Below, piece by piece: positions 11,400 to 23,428 of a stretch of DNA of 64,000 nucleotides (positions are counted from its first letter, which is position 1; each line of letters begins with the position of its first letter). The DNA lies in NCBI RefSeq assembly GCF_033115175.1, contig NC_084834.1, positions 37,554,077-37,618,076 on the forward strand, given 5' to 3'. The notes beneath the pieces were generated by a model. That model ran no database searches. It was not told the origin of the DNA and saw only the letters and a program-made list of their open reading frames with translations. This DNA comes from Lepus europaeus (Eukaryota > Chordata > Mammalia > Lagomorpha > Leporidae). The position numbers and the translations under genes were made by a program.

Positions 11400-13335
11400 C
11401 AGAATGGGAAAAATATATGCAAACTATGCTACAGATAAAGGATTAATAACCAGAATCTTCAAAGAGATCAAGAAACTCCACAACAACAATACAAACAACC
11501 CACTTAAGAGATGGGTGAAGGACCTCAACAGACATTTTTCAAAAGAGGAAATCCAAATGGCCAACAGGCACATGAAAAAATGTTCAAGATCACTAGCAAT
11601 CAGGGAAATGCAAATCAAAACTACAATGAGGATTCACCTCACTCCGGTGAGAATGGCTCACATTCAGAAATCTACGAACAACAGATGCTGGCGAGGATGT
11701 GGGGAAAAAGGGACACTAACCCACTGTTGGTGGGAATGCGAACTGGTAAAGCCACTATGGAAGTCAGTCTGGAGATTCCTCAGAATCCTGAATATAACCC
11801 TACCATTCAACCCAGCCATCCCACTCCTTGGAATTTACCCAAAGGAAATTAAATTGGCAAACAAAAAAGTGGTCTGCACCTTAATGTTTATTGCAGCTCA
11901 ATTCACAATAGCTAAGACCTGGAATCAACCTAAATGCCCATCAACAGTAGGCTGGATAAAGAAATTATGGGCTATGTACTCAACTACTATACAGCAGTCA
12001 AAAACAATGAAATCTGGTCATTTGCAACAAAATGGAGGAACCTGGAAAACATTATGCTGAGTGAAATAAGCCAGTCCCAAAGGGACAAATATCACATGTT
12101 CTCCCTGATCGGTGACAACTAGCTGAGCACCAAAAAGGAAACCTGTTAAAGTGAAATGGACACTATGAGAAACGGTGACTTGATCAGCCCTTGCCCTGAC
12201 AGTTGATGAGCAACTTAATACTTTATCCCTCCTAGTATTTTTTTTGTTTGTTCTACTTAATACTATTGGTTGGATTCTGTAATTAATACACAGTTATTCT
12301 TAAGTGTTGAAACTTAACTCAAAAGTGATCCCTGTTAAATATAAGAGTGGGAATAAGAGAGGGAAGGGATGTACAATTTGGGACATGCGCAAGCTGACTT
12401 GCCCCAAATGGCAGAGTTAGAAACATACCAGGGGATTCCAATTCAATCCCATCAAGGAGGCATGTACCAATGCCATCTCACTAGTCCAAGTGATCAATTT
12501 CTGTTCACAATTGATCATAATGATAGGACTAAGAATTAAAGGGATCACATAAACAAGACTAGTATCTGAAAATACTAACCAATAGAACAAAAAAGGGAGA
12601 GAACGATCCAACATGGGAAGCGGGATGCACAGCAGACTCATAGAATGGTGGGTGTCCTAAACAGCACTGTGGCCTCAGAATCAGCCCTTAGGGCATTCGG
12701 ATCCGGCTGAAAAGCCCATGAGAGTATTGCAGGCATGGAAAGCCAAGACACTCTGAAAAAAAAAATGACCTAAATGAAAGATCTCCACAAGTGAGATCCC
12801 AGTGGAAAGAACGGGTCATCAAAGAAGGAGGTACCTTTCTCTGAAGGGAGGAGAGGACTTCCACTTTGACTATGACCTTGTCTAAATATGATAAGAGTCG
12901 GTGAACTCAGAAGGCTTCCATAGCCTTGGCAACTCATGACTGGAGCCAGAGGAGATTACTGAGGCCATAAACAAGAGTGTCAAATTGTTAAGTCAACAAC
13001 AGGAGTCACTGTGCACTTACTCCTCATGTAGGATCTCTGTCCTTAATGTGCTATACATTGTGATTTAATGCTATAACTAGTACCCAAACAGTATTTTTCA
13101 CTCTGTGTTTCTATGTGGGTGCAAACTGTTGAAATCTTTACTTAATATATACTAAACTGATCTTCTGTATATAAGAGAAATGAAAATGAACCTCGATGTG
13201 AATGGAAGGGGAGAAGGAACGAGAAAGGGGAGGGTTGCGGGTGAGAGGAAAGTTATTGGGGGGGGAAGCCATTGTAATCCATAAGCTGTACTTTGGAAAT
13301 TTATATTCATTAAATAAAAGTTTAAAAAAAAGAAA
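11400..13335 (+). mobile_element. LINE-1, sense, 5'-truncated: ORF2 C-terminus plus 3' UTR
   Basis: The ORF2 C-terminal region starts at CAGAATGGGAAAAATATATGC and includes the cysteine-rich segment ([20 protein letters not shown]). A frame change near 11580 and a stop at 12058-12060 show it is dead. It is followed by the rabbit-type 3' UTR and AATAAAAGTTT A-rich tail. The perfect 15-bp direct repeat GAAAATATGTCATGA flanks it at 11385-11399 and 13336-13350. Confidence 0.92.
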
Positions 13336-13350
13336 GAAAATATGTCATGA

Positions 13351-16300
13351 GCAAAATGGGATAATTTAGCTTTTTTCTTCCCTATTTAGATGCTCTTTAT
13401 TTCTTTCTATTGCCCAATTTCTCTAAGAGTTCTTGTAATGAGTAGCAAAAGTAGACATCCTTGTATATTTTGATATCTTTTCACTTTTCCCCCATTCAGT
13501 ATGATGTTGGCTATGGGTTTGTCCTCATAGCCTTTATTGTGTTGAGGTTTATTTCTTCTTTACCAAAATTTTAAGCTTCTTTTTATCAAGGATGGATATT
13601 GAGTTTTGTCAAATGCCTTTTCTGTATCTGTTGAGATGATCAAATGGATTTTGTCCTTCATTTTGTTGATGGAATTGCTTTATATCAGTTTGCATATAGT
13701 GAACCATTCTTGCATTCCTGGGATAAATGCCACCTGATCACAGTGTATGATGTTTTTGATATGCTTGTTTGATTGAGTTTGCTAGTATTTTGTCGAGAAT
13801 TGCAGCATCCAAGTTCTTTGGAGATACCGATCTATAGTTTTCTTTTTTCTGTTGTGTCTTTGGTTTTGTTATCAGAGTAATGCTGGCCTTTTTTGAAAGA
13901 GGTCTCTCTCTTTCAATATTTCTTTTGGAATAGTTTGAAAATAAATGGTGTTAGTTCTTCAAAAGTTTGGTAAAATTCAGTAGTGATACCATCAAGTCCT
14001 GGGTCTTTCTTTATTGGGAGATGTTTAATTACTAACTCAGTCTTGTTACTCATTTATTGGTCTGTTCAGGTTTTCTGTGCCCTCCTGGTTGAGTTTCGGT
14101 GGGCTATCTGAGTCTAGATATTTATCTATTTCTTTTCCAAGTGTTGATATTTGGTTGTATGTTACAGTTCATAATGAGTCTTCATATTTCTGTGGTGTCA
14201 GGGTTTTTTTTGTTTGTTTTTAGAGCTTTATTTGAGAGGCAGAATTCAGAGAGAGAGAAAAAGATAGAAAGGTCTTCCATCTGCTGGTTCAGTTTCCAAG
14301 CACTTGGACCATCTTCCACTGCCTTTACAGGCCATTAGCAGTGAGATGGATTGGAAATGGAGCATCTGAGACTCAAGCTGGTGCCCATATGGGATGCCAG
14401 CACTGCAGGCAGAGGTTTAACCTACTCACCATAGTGCCAGCCCCTGTGGTGTCAGTTATAATGTCTTGTTCTCCTCTCTGCTTTTATTTATTTGAGTTTT
14501 CCCTTTTTCAGTAGTCTAGCTATAGTTTGTCAATTTTGTCTTTTTGAAAAACTACTTTATTTCATTGATCTTTTTGCATTGTTTTTCTATTTTATGCATT
14601 CTTCTTTGATCTTTGCTATTTCTTTCCTTCAGCTAATTTTGAGCTCAATTTTTGGTCTTTCTAGTTCCTTGAGTTGCATTGTAAGGTTGTTTATTTGAGA
14701 TCTTCTTTCTATAAATTTCCTTCTTAGCACCAATTTTGCTTTATCACATAGGTTTTGGTATGTTGTATTTTCATTTTTGTTTGCTTCCAGAAACTTTAAA
14801 ACGTCCCTTTGCACTTCTTCATTGATTCATGGGTCATTCAAAATCATGACATTAAGTACCCATGTATTTTGTACAATTTCTAAAGGTCTCCTTGTTGTGT
14901 TTTCTATTTCCAGTTTCATTCCATGTAGTCAGAGAAGATACATGATACAATTTCTTCAAAATTCCTACAGACTTGTTTTATGCCCTAACATGTGCTTATC
15001 TTGAATGATGTTCCATGTGCTGATGGAAGAATATGTATTCTGCAGCTATTGGATGAAATGTTCTGTAAACATCTGTTAGTCCATTTAGTCTGCAGTATAG
15101 TTTAAAATTTCTTTGGATGGTCTGAGGTGTTGAAGTCCCCAATTATTATTGTGTTAACCTCTATCTCTTCCTTTAAGTAAAATGTTTTCTATATATAGTC
15201 GAGTACTCTAAAACCTGGTGTCTATACATTTATAATTGATATTTTCTCTTATTGAATGGATTTCTTCATTACACAGTGACCTTCCTTGTCCTTTTTTATA
15301 GTTTTTTACTTAAAATATGTTTCATCTGATATAACTACCTCTGCTTACGTTGAGTTTACATTATCTTTTCCTATCCCTTCACTTTGTCTATGAGTATCTT
15401 TACCGGAGAAGTAAGTTTTTGGTAATTAGCATATCAGTGGTGTTTTTTAAAACCCATTTGGCTGGTCTATATCTTTTTGTAAGGGGTTTAATCCAATTAT
15501 ATTCAGCGTTACTGTTGATAGGCATGGATTTACTCCTATGATTTTGTTAAATTTTTTTGGTTGTTTTGTATATCCTTTGTTCCTTTCTTTTGTTGTTAAT
15601 CCTTATGATTTGGGGTTTCTGTATTAGGAAGCTTTGATTCCTTTTTCTTACTCCTTTGTGTATCTACTATACAAGTCAATTTTATTCTTGCACTTCTTTT
15701 CATGATCAAAGTTATCATTCATCTGCTTCTAGATCTAGGACTCCCTTAATTTCTTGTAAAGCTGGTCTGGTAGTGAGAAATTCCCTCAGTTTCTGCTTGT
15801 CTTGGAAAGTATTTTTCCTTTATTTCTGAAGAATGGCTTTGCTGGGTATAGTATTCTTGGTTGGCATTTTTTTTTTCATTTCAGGATTTTGAATATATCG
15901 TCTAATTCTCTCCTGACCTGTAAGGTTTCTGTTGAGAAATCTGATATGAGTTTCATAAGTTAATTTCCTTTGTGGGGGTGGCAGGAGTCTGTTGCTGAAG
16001 TTACTTTGTTTTTTGGCAGTGACAGTTACTTTGACTTTTGTTTCCCTGTGCTGCTTTTTGTGCATCTGACTGATAAATTTCCTGTACCAGTTTTATAGGG
16101 CAGCTTTCATCACTGAAGATTTTCTGGTAAAGGACTAGGGTGTCAGCTGAATAGGCTGTTTTATCACTGGCTTCATGTGGGTGCATTAATACAAGCACTA
16201 TTTAGCTTCTAAAATCATAATCAGTGTTGGTTTTTTTCCTGTGTGTCCCATTAGCCAAGGCTTCTGGGGGTTATGAGATTTTTCTGGTAGCTGTGTACAA

Positions 16301-16480
16301 CTCTCTTAGGTGGATTTGCCAGCAGTTCTGAGTATGGTGCTTGTGGCCATAGACATAATGAATATGTCAATTTTCATGAATTTCATGGGGACAATGCTAT
16401 TCTGGTGGGCTCAAGTACATGAGGTACCACTGGCTCACTTGTGAAGATGATGGGCCTGTCAGTTTCATAAGACCACTCTG
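13351..16480 (-). mobile_element. Old LINE-1, antisense: ORF2 5' half, ORF1 and probable 5' UTR
   Basis: Reversed L1: GTATGATGTTGGCTATGGGTTTGTC, AAATGCCTTTTCTGTATCTGTTGAGATGATCA, ORF2 5' part to about 15.5 kb, ORF1-type sequence (GCTGGTCTGGTAGTGAGAAATTCCCTCAG, CTCTCCTGACCTGTAAGGTTTCTG) to about 15.96 kb, then probable 5' UTR. Many breaks; it is older than the L1 inserted into it. The right boundary is uncertain. Confidence 0.75.
14202..14443 (-). mobile_element. CSINE, antisense, with target-site duplication, inside old L1
   Basis: Reversed C-repeat flanked by CTGTGGTGTCAG at 14190-14201 and 14444-14455. The core between the tail and ACTTGGACCATCTTCC is shortened compared with full copies. 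Confidence 0.9.
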
Positions 16481-16482
16481 AC

Positions 16483-16826
16483 TGGCCAGCGCCTCGGCTC
16501 ACTAGGCTAATCCTCTGCCTTGCAGTGCCGGCACACCGGGTTCTAGTCCCGGTCGGGGCACCAATCCTGTCCCGGTTGCCCCTCTTCCAGGCCAGCTCTC
16601 TGCTGTGGCCCAGGAGTGCAGTGGAGGATGTCCCAAGTGCTTGGGTCCTGCACCCCATGGGAGACCAGGATAAGTACCTGGCTCCTGCCATTGGATCAGC
16701 GCGGTGCGCCGGCCGCAGCGCGCCTACCGCGGCGGCCATTGGAGGGTGAACCAACGGCAAAAGGAAAACCTTTCTCTCTGTTTCTCTCTCACTGTCCACT
16801 CTGCCTGTTTAAAAAAAAAAAAAAAA
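16483..16826 (+). mobile_element. CSINE, young, with target-site duplication
   Basis: Full C-repeat with a 16-A tail, flanked by GACCACTCTGAC at 16471-16482 and 16827-16838. It has the long GCGCCGGCCGCAGCGCGCCTACCGC variant. Confidence 0.95.
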
Positions 16827-16839
16827 GACCACTCTGACA

Positions 16840-17620
16840 AGTATAGGTCAGCATGGCATGGTTTGTCCTACATTGAGGGTAGAGTGCCTATCAATTTCTA
16901 AGAGCTGTGCAGAGAACAATTTTGCCTTAGTTGGCCTGAATGGACACAGTGCAGCACTCTTAGAAATAAGGGCAAGGCACTGTCAGTGTCTGTGGACTGT
17001 GTGGGTGACTTTGCACAGCCTTCTCAGGGGGAGCTGCTTAGGGCAACTGCCCAGCTACCTCCTGGAGCTGTGGAGAGGTGGGCCCCAACTGCTTCTCAGG
17101 CTCAGAGGGGTGGGTAGGGTTGCCTGGACGCTTGTTGGAACCACATATTGGTAGGACCTTAGGATGGGGCTGGGAAGTAGGAGCCTGGATGAGAGAGGAT
17201 ACAAAATGGGCTAGGCATAAATTCCCCAGCAAATCCCAAAACTAGACTCAGGATTGGACAGTGCTATTGGCTTCTGCAGAGGAAATACTGTGGCAATAGT
17301 AAGGACTACTCAGAGCCTCCTGTTACCAATTTCTCCACCATGTAAGTCCTTCTGGGTTCAAGGTTAATCCCATCTGAGGAAATGGGGTGGTCAGTGCAGT
17401 TTCCTTTATTCCCTTCCCTATAAGGCTATCCTGAGTCTCTGTGCTCCCTGGCATCTCTACCACATGCCTTACTATACCCCAGAATTCTCCCTGAAATGCT
17501 GGATCCAATGAGATAGCAGTGAAATTTTCTTTTCTCATGCTCTTTTTGAAGGGTAGCATACCAGCAGGCATTGTGCTCTGAAATCCAAAGAGTTTTGAAT
17601 GCCAACATGATACTCCTAGT
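16840..17620 (+). other. CLGN intron, unassigned; possibly more antisense L1 5' UTR
   Basis: Moderately GC-rich sequence with short chance ORFs on both strands. It follows the old antisense L1 and could be its 5' UTR, but no diagnostic motif was seen. Confidence 0.35.
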
Positions 17621-17770
17621 CTTGGACTTTGGAGCATTTTGGATTTTGGATTTTCAGATTAGGGCTGCTCAACAGGTAAAGTCTATGTAAATATTCCAAA
17701 AGCAAAAGCCTCCAAAATATGAAATGCCTCTGGTCCCAAGCATTTCAGGTAAGAGTTGTTCAACCTGTGT
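17621..17770. repeat. Ancient DNA-transposon-like repeat (GAGCATCC/CTAATCCGAAAT type), copy 1
   Basis: GGAGCATTTTGGATTTTGGATTTTCAGATTAGG, CTGCTCAAC and CCCAAGCATTTCAGGTAAGAGTTGTTCAACCTG resemble a common mammalian repeat with inverted ends. A second, longer copy is at 25420-25648. Family name not assigned. Confidence 0.6.
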
Positions 17771-17859
17771 GTATTATGTGGCCATACAAATTTTATAACC
17801 TAAGAAAATCATAATTTAAAACTCAGGAAGCATATTAACACATTAAAGATTTTGAGAAG

Positions 17860-18077
17860 TTTTTTTTAAGATTTACTATATTTATTTGAAAGAGTTACAG
17901 GGTAGGTGGGGACATCATAGAGAGATCATCCATCCTCTGGTTCACTCCCCAAATGGCCAAAGCAGCCAGGGCTGGGCCGAGCTGAAGCCGGGAGCTGGAA
18001 ACTGTATTCAGGTCTCCCACATGGGTGGCATGGGCCCAAGCTCTTGGGCCTTGTTTCACTGCCTTCTATGCACATTA
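17860..18077 (-). mobile_element. CSINE, antisense, 3' part (split by L1)
   Basis: Reversed C-repeat from the T-rich tail through the body to CTTCTATGCACATTA, where L1 sequence begins. Its continuation (reversed head) resumes at 19727. Confidence 0.88.
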
Positions 18078-19726
18078 AAAATAAGCTGAAAATCCACTCA
18101 AAATGGATCAGATACCTAAATCTATGACCTGATACTATCAAATTACTGGAGAACATTGGGGAAACTCTTCAAAACATTGGCATAGGGAAAGATTTCTTGG
18201 AAAAGACCCCAGAAGCACAGGCAACAAAGCCAAAATTAACAAATGGTATTACATCAAACGGAGAAGCCTCTGCACTGTAAAAGAAACACTCATCAGAGTG
18301 AAGAAGCAACCAACAGAATGGGAGAAAATATTTGCCAACTATGCAACTGATAAAAGATTAATTTCTGGAATCTATAAAGAGCTCAACAAAATCAACAAGT
18401 ACAAAACAAACTTAGTTAAGAAATAGGAAAAAGATTTGAACAGACATTTTTCAAGAGAGGAAATTCAAATGGCCAACAGACACATGAAAAAATGCTCAGT
18501 ATCACTAGCTATCAGGGACATGCAAATCAAAACCACAATGAGGTTTCACCTCACTCCTGTTAGAATGGCTCTCATACAGAAATCAACAAACAACAAATGC
18601 TGGCAAGGATGTTAGGGGAAGGGTACCCTAATCCATTGTTATTGGGAATGTAAACTGGTGCAGCCATTATGAAAGTCAATATGGAGGTAACTTAGAAATC
18701 TGAATATAGACCTACCATATGACCCAGCCATCCCACTCCTGGGAATTTATCCAAAGGAATTGAAATCAGCATATGAAAGAGTGATCTGTACCCCCATGTT
18801 CATTTCAGCTCAATTTGCAATAGCCAAGATATAGAATCAACCCAGATGTCCATCAACTGAATAGGGGATAAAGAAATTATAATATATATACAGTATGGAA
18901 TACTACACAGCAGTTAAAAATGAAGTCCTGGGGCCAGCGCCGTGGCTCACTTAGTTAATCCTCCGCCTGCAGTGCCAGCATCCCATGTAGGAGCCAGGTT
19001 CTAGTCCCAGTTGCTCCTCTTCCAGTCCAGCTCTCTGCTGTGGCCTGGGAAGGCAGTGGAGGATGGCCAAGTGCTTGGACATCTGCACCCCTGTGGGAGA
19101 CCAGGAAGAAGCACCTGGCTCCTGGCTTCGGTTCGGAGCAGTGCGCTGGTCATAGCAGCCGTTTGGGGGTGAACCAACAGAAGGAAGACCTTTCTCTCTG
19201 TCTCTCTCTCTCACTGTCTAACTCTGTCAAAAAAAAATGAAGTCCTGTTGTTTGCAACAAAATGGATGCAACTGAAAACCATTGTACTTAGTGAAATAAT
19301 CCAGTCACAAAAAGACAAATATCATATGATCTTGCTGATCTGTGGCAATTAATAGAGTAACTAAAATGTAATATATAAGAGTGAAACTGATACCTTGAGA
19401 TGTGATGATTTTGAACAACTCTTAACTTGACAGTTGAGGAACAATGCTTTTCTTGTTTGTTTCGGTTCTGTTTTTTTTTTTTTTCATACTATTCTGTGAA
19501 CTCTTTACTTAGTGTAGGATTAATCTTATGAGTACAAAATTAACTGAAAACTGAGCTTTGTATAAAATAAGAATGGGAAAGGGAGAGGGAAGAGGAAAAA
19601 GGGTGAGTATATGGGTGGGAAGGAGGTGGGAGGGAAGAATCATCATGTTCCCAGATTTGTGTAAATGTATGAAGTCTGTCTTCCTTAAATAAAAATTAAA
19701 GGATAAAATAAAGGGAAAAAAATAAA
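18078..19726 (+). mobile_element. LINE-1, sense, ORF2 C-terminus and 3' UTR, inside a CSINE
   Basis: Sense ORF2 3' part (ACCCCAGAAGCACAGGCAACAAAGCC, CCAACAGAATGGGAGAAAATATTTGCC, GCCAACAGACACATGAAAAAATGCTC) with several stops, then a short 3' UTR ending GTCTTCCTTAAATAAAAATTAAAGG. It splits the CSINE at 17860-18077 and 19727-19810. The flanking duplication is unclear; about 11 bases of SINE are missing at the junction. Confidence 0.88.
18931..19232 (+). mobile_element. CSINE with target-site duplication, inside L1
   Basis: Full C-repeat flanked by the perfect 15-bp repeat AAAAATGAAGTCCTG at 18916-18930 and 19233-19247, both within L1 3' sequence. Confidence 0.95.
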
Positions 19727-19810
19727 GATCTGAACAGGAAGCAGAGCAGTCAGGACTTGAATTGGCACTGTGATATGGGATGTTGCTGGTGGCTTAACCC
19801 ACTACTGGAC
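19727..19810 (-). mobile_element. CSINE, antisense, head part (continuation after L1)
   Basis: GATCTGAACAGGAAGCAGAGCAGTCAGGACTTGAATTGGC through GGTGGCTTAACCCACTACTGG is the reversed head half of the SINE that stops at 18077. Confidence 0.85.
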
Positions 19811-20490
19811 CTGAGCAATTAATTCTACACATCAAAACATGCTTTTAGTTCTAAAACTGTGCCACACAGGTTCAACTACATAAGTTTATCTCCCCCTCTA
19901 ACTTGAGCATTTCATGGAAGACTTTGGGAAATGATGCTCAAAACCACTTAGGATTAATAAATGCTTCCAGTTTCCTATAACTTGAGGTTTAGCAGCTGTC
20001 AAACTGTATGATGTACATTTTGCTGACTCTCTATGGAGGATTATTTATGCTAAATACAAGTTATTTGGAAATTATTTAAGTTTGTAGTGTAGAAAAAGGA
20101 CAGAGTGATTGAATCTAGGCATAAAAGAACAACAAAGCAATGTTTTCAATGAAAGAGCCAGTTTACAAATTTGTTCTTTCTGATTTTTGCTTTTTCGCAG
20201 AATACTGTATCCTAAGAGCACTTATGATAAAGCAATAAATTTTTATTTTATTTTCCTAAATAATAACCTTTAAGTCACATGATGCACCAGTGTCATGAAA
20301 AAACAATTGTCAGCCGTTCCTTAAAATAAAAGTAAGTCATTGAGGAAAACAAAGAGTCCTTTATTTAAAGAAAATGAAAAGAACAGAACAAACCTTTATT
20401 CTGATGATAACAGAAGCTCATGTTTTTGAGCTTTTCTTAGCCCATCCTTCAGTCCACCACAACCATCCTTTGAAGAACAGAAATGGGCCA
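19811..20490 (+). other. CLGN intron, unassigned
   Basis: No exon or clear repeat recognised. Confidence 0.45.
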
Positions 20491-20494
20491 TCTC

Positions 20495-20640
20495 CCCATG
20501 GTGCAGACAAGGAAATAGATAGGTAGGACTTAAACAATTTGTTCCTAACCAAGGTGTCTCCAGAGTAAGTGGCAGAATCAGGAGTGACTCTCAGATCTTT
20601 CTGACTGCACAAGATAGCCTTGTAATCACTGTCATAAAAA
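20495..20640 (-). repeat. Probable MIR, antisense
   Basis: AGACAAGGAAATAGA, ACCAAGGTGTCTCCAGAGTAAGTGGCAGAATCAGGAGTGACTCTCAGATCTTTCTGACTGC follows the reversed MIR pattern (GTCACACAGCTAGTAAGTGGCAGAGCC...). Diverged. Confidence 0.55.
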
Positions 20641-20749
20641 GCTTGATAAATTCAGCACTGTAGATAGTAGGCAGGGAATCACTCATGGTCTAACAAGTCA
20701 GAGACAGTCATTAAAAATGGTACTGTTTCCTATGTTCATTTTGATATAA

Positions 20750-20822
20750 AGTGTATGTGTGTGTGTGTATGTAAGTATGTATATATGTGTATATGTATGT
20801 ACATATTATATACACACACTAA
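20750..20822. repeat. TG/TA-rich simple repeat
   Basis: Impure (TG)n and (TATG)n tract ending ATATACACACACT. Confidence 0.8.
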
Positions 20823-21037
20823 TTGAGTTCAAACTATTAAAACTTTATATGTTATCATTTTAATGTCCTTGTCACCACAATTTCCTCAGAAACATTTAAA
20901 AATACAGTCCTTTATTCAAATTAACACTATTTTCTGTTGCTTCTCAAGTTTCAATCTCTTTGAGTTCACTTAACAAAATTGTAACTTTTTGGTTTTTACT
21001 GATTTCTACTTTGACAGCCATTTCCTCATTGATTTTT

Positions 21038-21342
21038 TTTTTGACAGGCAGAATTAGACAGTGAGAGAGACAGAGAGAAAGGTCTTCCTTCCGTTGGTTC
21101 ACCCCACAAATGGCTGGCGCACTGCGCTGATCCGAAGCCGGGAACCAGGTGCTTCCTCCTGGTCTCCCATGCGGGTGCAGGGCCCAAGCACTTGGCCATC
21201 CTCCACTGCCTTCGCGGGCCACAGCAGAGAGCTGGACTGGAAGAAGAGCAACTGGGACAGAACCTGCACCCCAACTGGGACTAGAACCCAGAGTGCTGGT
21301 GCTGCAGATGGAGGATTAGCCTAGTGAGCCGTGGCGCCGGCC
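21038..21342 (-). mobile_element. CSINE, antisense, with target-site duplication
   Basis: Reversed full C-repeat ending GTGAGCCGTGGCGCCGGC, flanked by TCCTCATTGATTTTT at 21023-21037 and 21343-21357. Confidence 0.95.
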
Positions 21343-21357
21343 TCCTCATTGATTTTT

Positions 21358-22149
21358 GTCACATGTAATTCATCGATTTACCAGAAATGTCTTCTAACTT
21401 CGCCTCATTGTCTTAGCAACACTATTTGCTTAAAGAAAAAAGCCTTTGCTGAGAGTTCCACTGTCTTGTAAATCTACAAAAGCATTCTGATACTAGTCCA
21501 CCAGTTTTGAGGTCTCTATTAGACAGTTAAAATTTCCCTTAGCTTGTGGCTATTTTACTGAAGTACTCCAAGTTATCAATTGAAATTATGAAATCCATGT
21601 GCCAGAGCTATTTAATTAAATTTATTTAATAAAATTATTTAATAAAAATTTTAAAAATTAATTAAATTCCTTATGTACATGGTTTAGGTATAGTTGAACT
21701 AAAAGGTTCCTGGTGAACTTCTGAAATCATTAACAATTTCTTAGAAATCTTTTTGTTGTTGTGCTCCTTGTGGCTTTAGAAACATTTTTTTTTAGTTTAT
21801 AAGGAATATGTGTAGTGTCTGCCTTTTCAATTTGGAGTTTCCTGTTATAGTTTTAGTCAGTCTTATTCTTCATTTAACAGTTTTTTTGAAAAAAATATTT
21901 AAAAATTAGTTGGTTTTCTATTTTTGATTATAATCATTCTATTTTGAATATTTTCATCATGTGCCTGTACTGTATTGTAGTAATAGAAAAGCATTTCTGC
22001 TCACATCCTCCTGGCTGTGGATACACTTCAGATAAGCTTTCTGGTAATGTGAAACATTTCTGTTTAAATGAATTGAGAGGAATACATTAGATTTTGAAGA
22101 GCAATTAGTAATCTTTATCAGCAGTGTGGTTCTTTTTCCCTTCATTTAG
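21358..22149 (+). other. CLGN intron, unassigned
   Basis: AT-rich sequence with an ATTTAATTAAATTTATTTAATAAA low-complexity patch near 21610-21665. It ends in TTCATTTAG at 22149. Confidence 0.5.
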
Positions 22150-22231
22150 ATATGAAGTAAATTTTCAAGATGGTATTGATTGTGGAGGTGCATACATTAA
22201 ACTCCTAGCAGACACTGGGGATTTGGCTCTG
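22150..22231 (+). CDS. CLGN: CLGN exon (lectin domain, about residues 135-162)
   Basis: Completes Gln, then reads [19 protein letters not shown] and ADTGDLAL. The Cys is the first half of the conserved lectin-domain disulphide (partner in the next exon). By analogy with calnexin, the Tyr and Lys of GGAYIKL contribute to the glucose-binding pocket. It is 82 bases and ends in phase 0 at donor GTATGG. Confidence 0.97.
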
Positions 22232-22970
22232 GTATGGTATTTTATTATTTAAGAAAATCTTATTAAAGTTAATAAGTATCTTTAAGGAGTAATGGATAAA
22301 GCTGTTTTCAAGTGAAATAAAAAGGAGCTTTAAACATCATTTTTCAGCATAAGTTTTTGTAGCTTTAACAATTTGCTGTAAGTTTTCATAGAAAGTACTT
22401 CAAGTCATCAGTTTTTTAACCTTTAGCAACACACAACTTTGTCACATCTATAAGTCAACAATGACATGATGCTTACAAATGTTGTTAAATATCAAGTTGG
22501 AGTTATTTTCCTTTCAAAATAACAAGTGTAGTTTTATTGGAGAAGTAGGTTAATAGAGCAGAGCAATGAAACATATTGGCCAATAAATAAATAAATAAAT
22601 AGATAAATAAAAAGGTGGGCCAGTTCAGACAGAAAATAACTTATTTTAAGATTTTTCATGATGAAGTGGCTACATAATTCTAAGAGACTGTAGGAGCACC
22701 ATTTAGAGGCTAGGAACATTTCTTATGCAGTCTCCTGTAGGAGGCTGTGTCACAGTTTCTGCATGTAACTGAAATAAGATAAGTGAGACCTTACTGAGAT
22801 ACTTGTAAGCATGACATGCCACCATGCACAGGCTATGGAATGTGACTTGAAGGCTTCTTTGTGCACTACCTCTTACAAGACAGGGAAAAGAGAGCCTCAT
22901 GTTGTACACATTGATGCCCTGTTTTAAGTGTTGTAAGGTCATCACCTGAAGGTAGGATGCAAAAAGTTTC
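22232..22970 (+). other. CLGN intron, mostly unassigned; (ATAA)n at about 22583-22610
   Basis: Contains an (AATA)n tract (CAATAAATAAATAAATAAATAGATAAATAAA). No other repeat or exon recognised. Confidence 0.5.
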
Positions 22971-22974
22971 TAAT

Positions 22975-23205
22975 GCCAAGTATTTCTGTAAGCACTTTAT
23001 CTGATTGACTCACTTAACCCCCAGAGAAACCTCAAAAGGTAGGTGGTATAATCTACATGCTTCTGAAGTTATTGAATGGACTTACAGAAAGGTTAAAAAA
23101 ATTTACTCAGGGCCACATACAACTAGTTTAGGTGGCAGTGGTTGATTTGAACCCCAATATCTGACCCCAGATCCCTTAATACTTTTAACCACTATGCCAA
23201 GCCAG
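22975..23205 (-). repeat. MIR, antisense
   Basis: CACTTTATCTGATTGACTCACTTAACCCCCAGAGAAACC, AGGTGGTATAATC, and TGACCCCAGATCCCTTAATACTTTTAACCACTATGCC follow the reversed MIR consensus from 3' to 5' end. Confidence 0.75.
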
Positions 23206-23349
23206 AAAAGGAGACGTGACTTAGTAGTGAAATAGGGAGCATGTCTCTGTCTGTCTTGTGTCCACATCCCTCTTCATTTTATGTTAAGGATCATTTTCTG
23301 GTCTCTTCCTGAATAATAGTAACAAATAGTTATCCAAAGGTCTTAAAGG

Positions 23350-23428
23350 TGAGGGGACTTCAAAAAATTCATGGAAATAGAATTAAAAGAGCATGTACAT
23401 TTTTTTCATGAACTCTTTGAAGAACCCT
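23350..23428. repeat. Palindromic MITE-like element, complete short copy
   Basis: Inverted arms GGGGACTTCAAAAAATTCATGGAAA and TTTTTTTCATGAACTCTTTGAAGAACCC face each other across about 25 bases (AGAATTAAAAGAGCATGTACA). This resembles the minimal form of the elements at 5522, 35990 and 44736. Confidence 0.7.

Noticed and set aside
11383..12060. 225-codon ORF
   Set aside because: It is the C-terminal remnant of L1 ORF2 with a frame change relative to the family; annotated as part of the mobile element.
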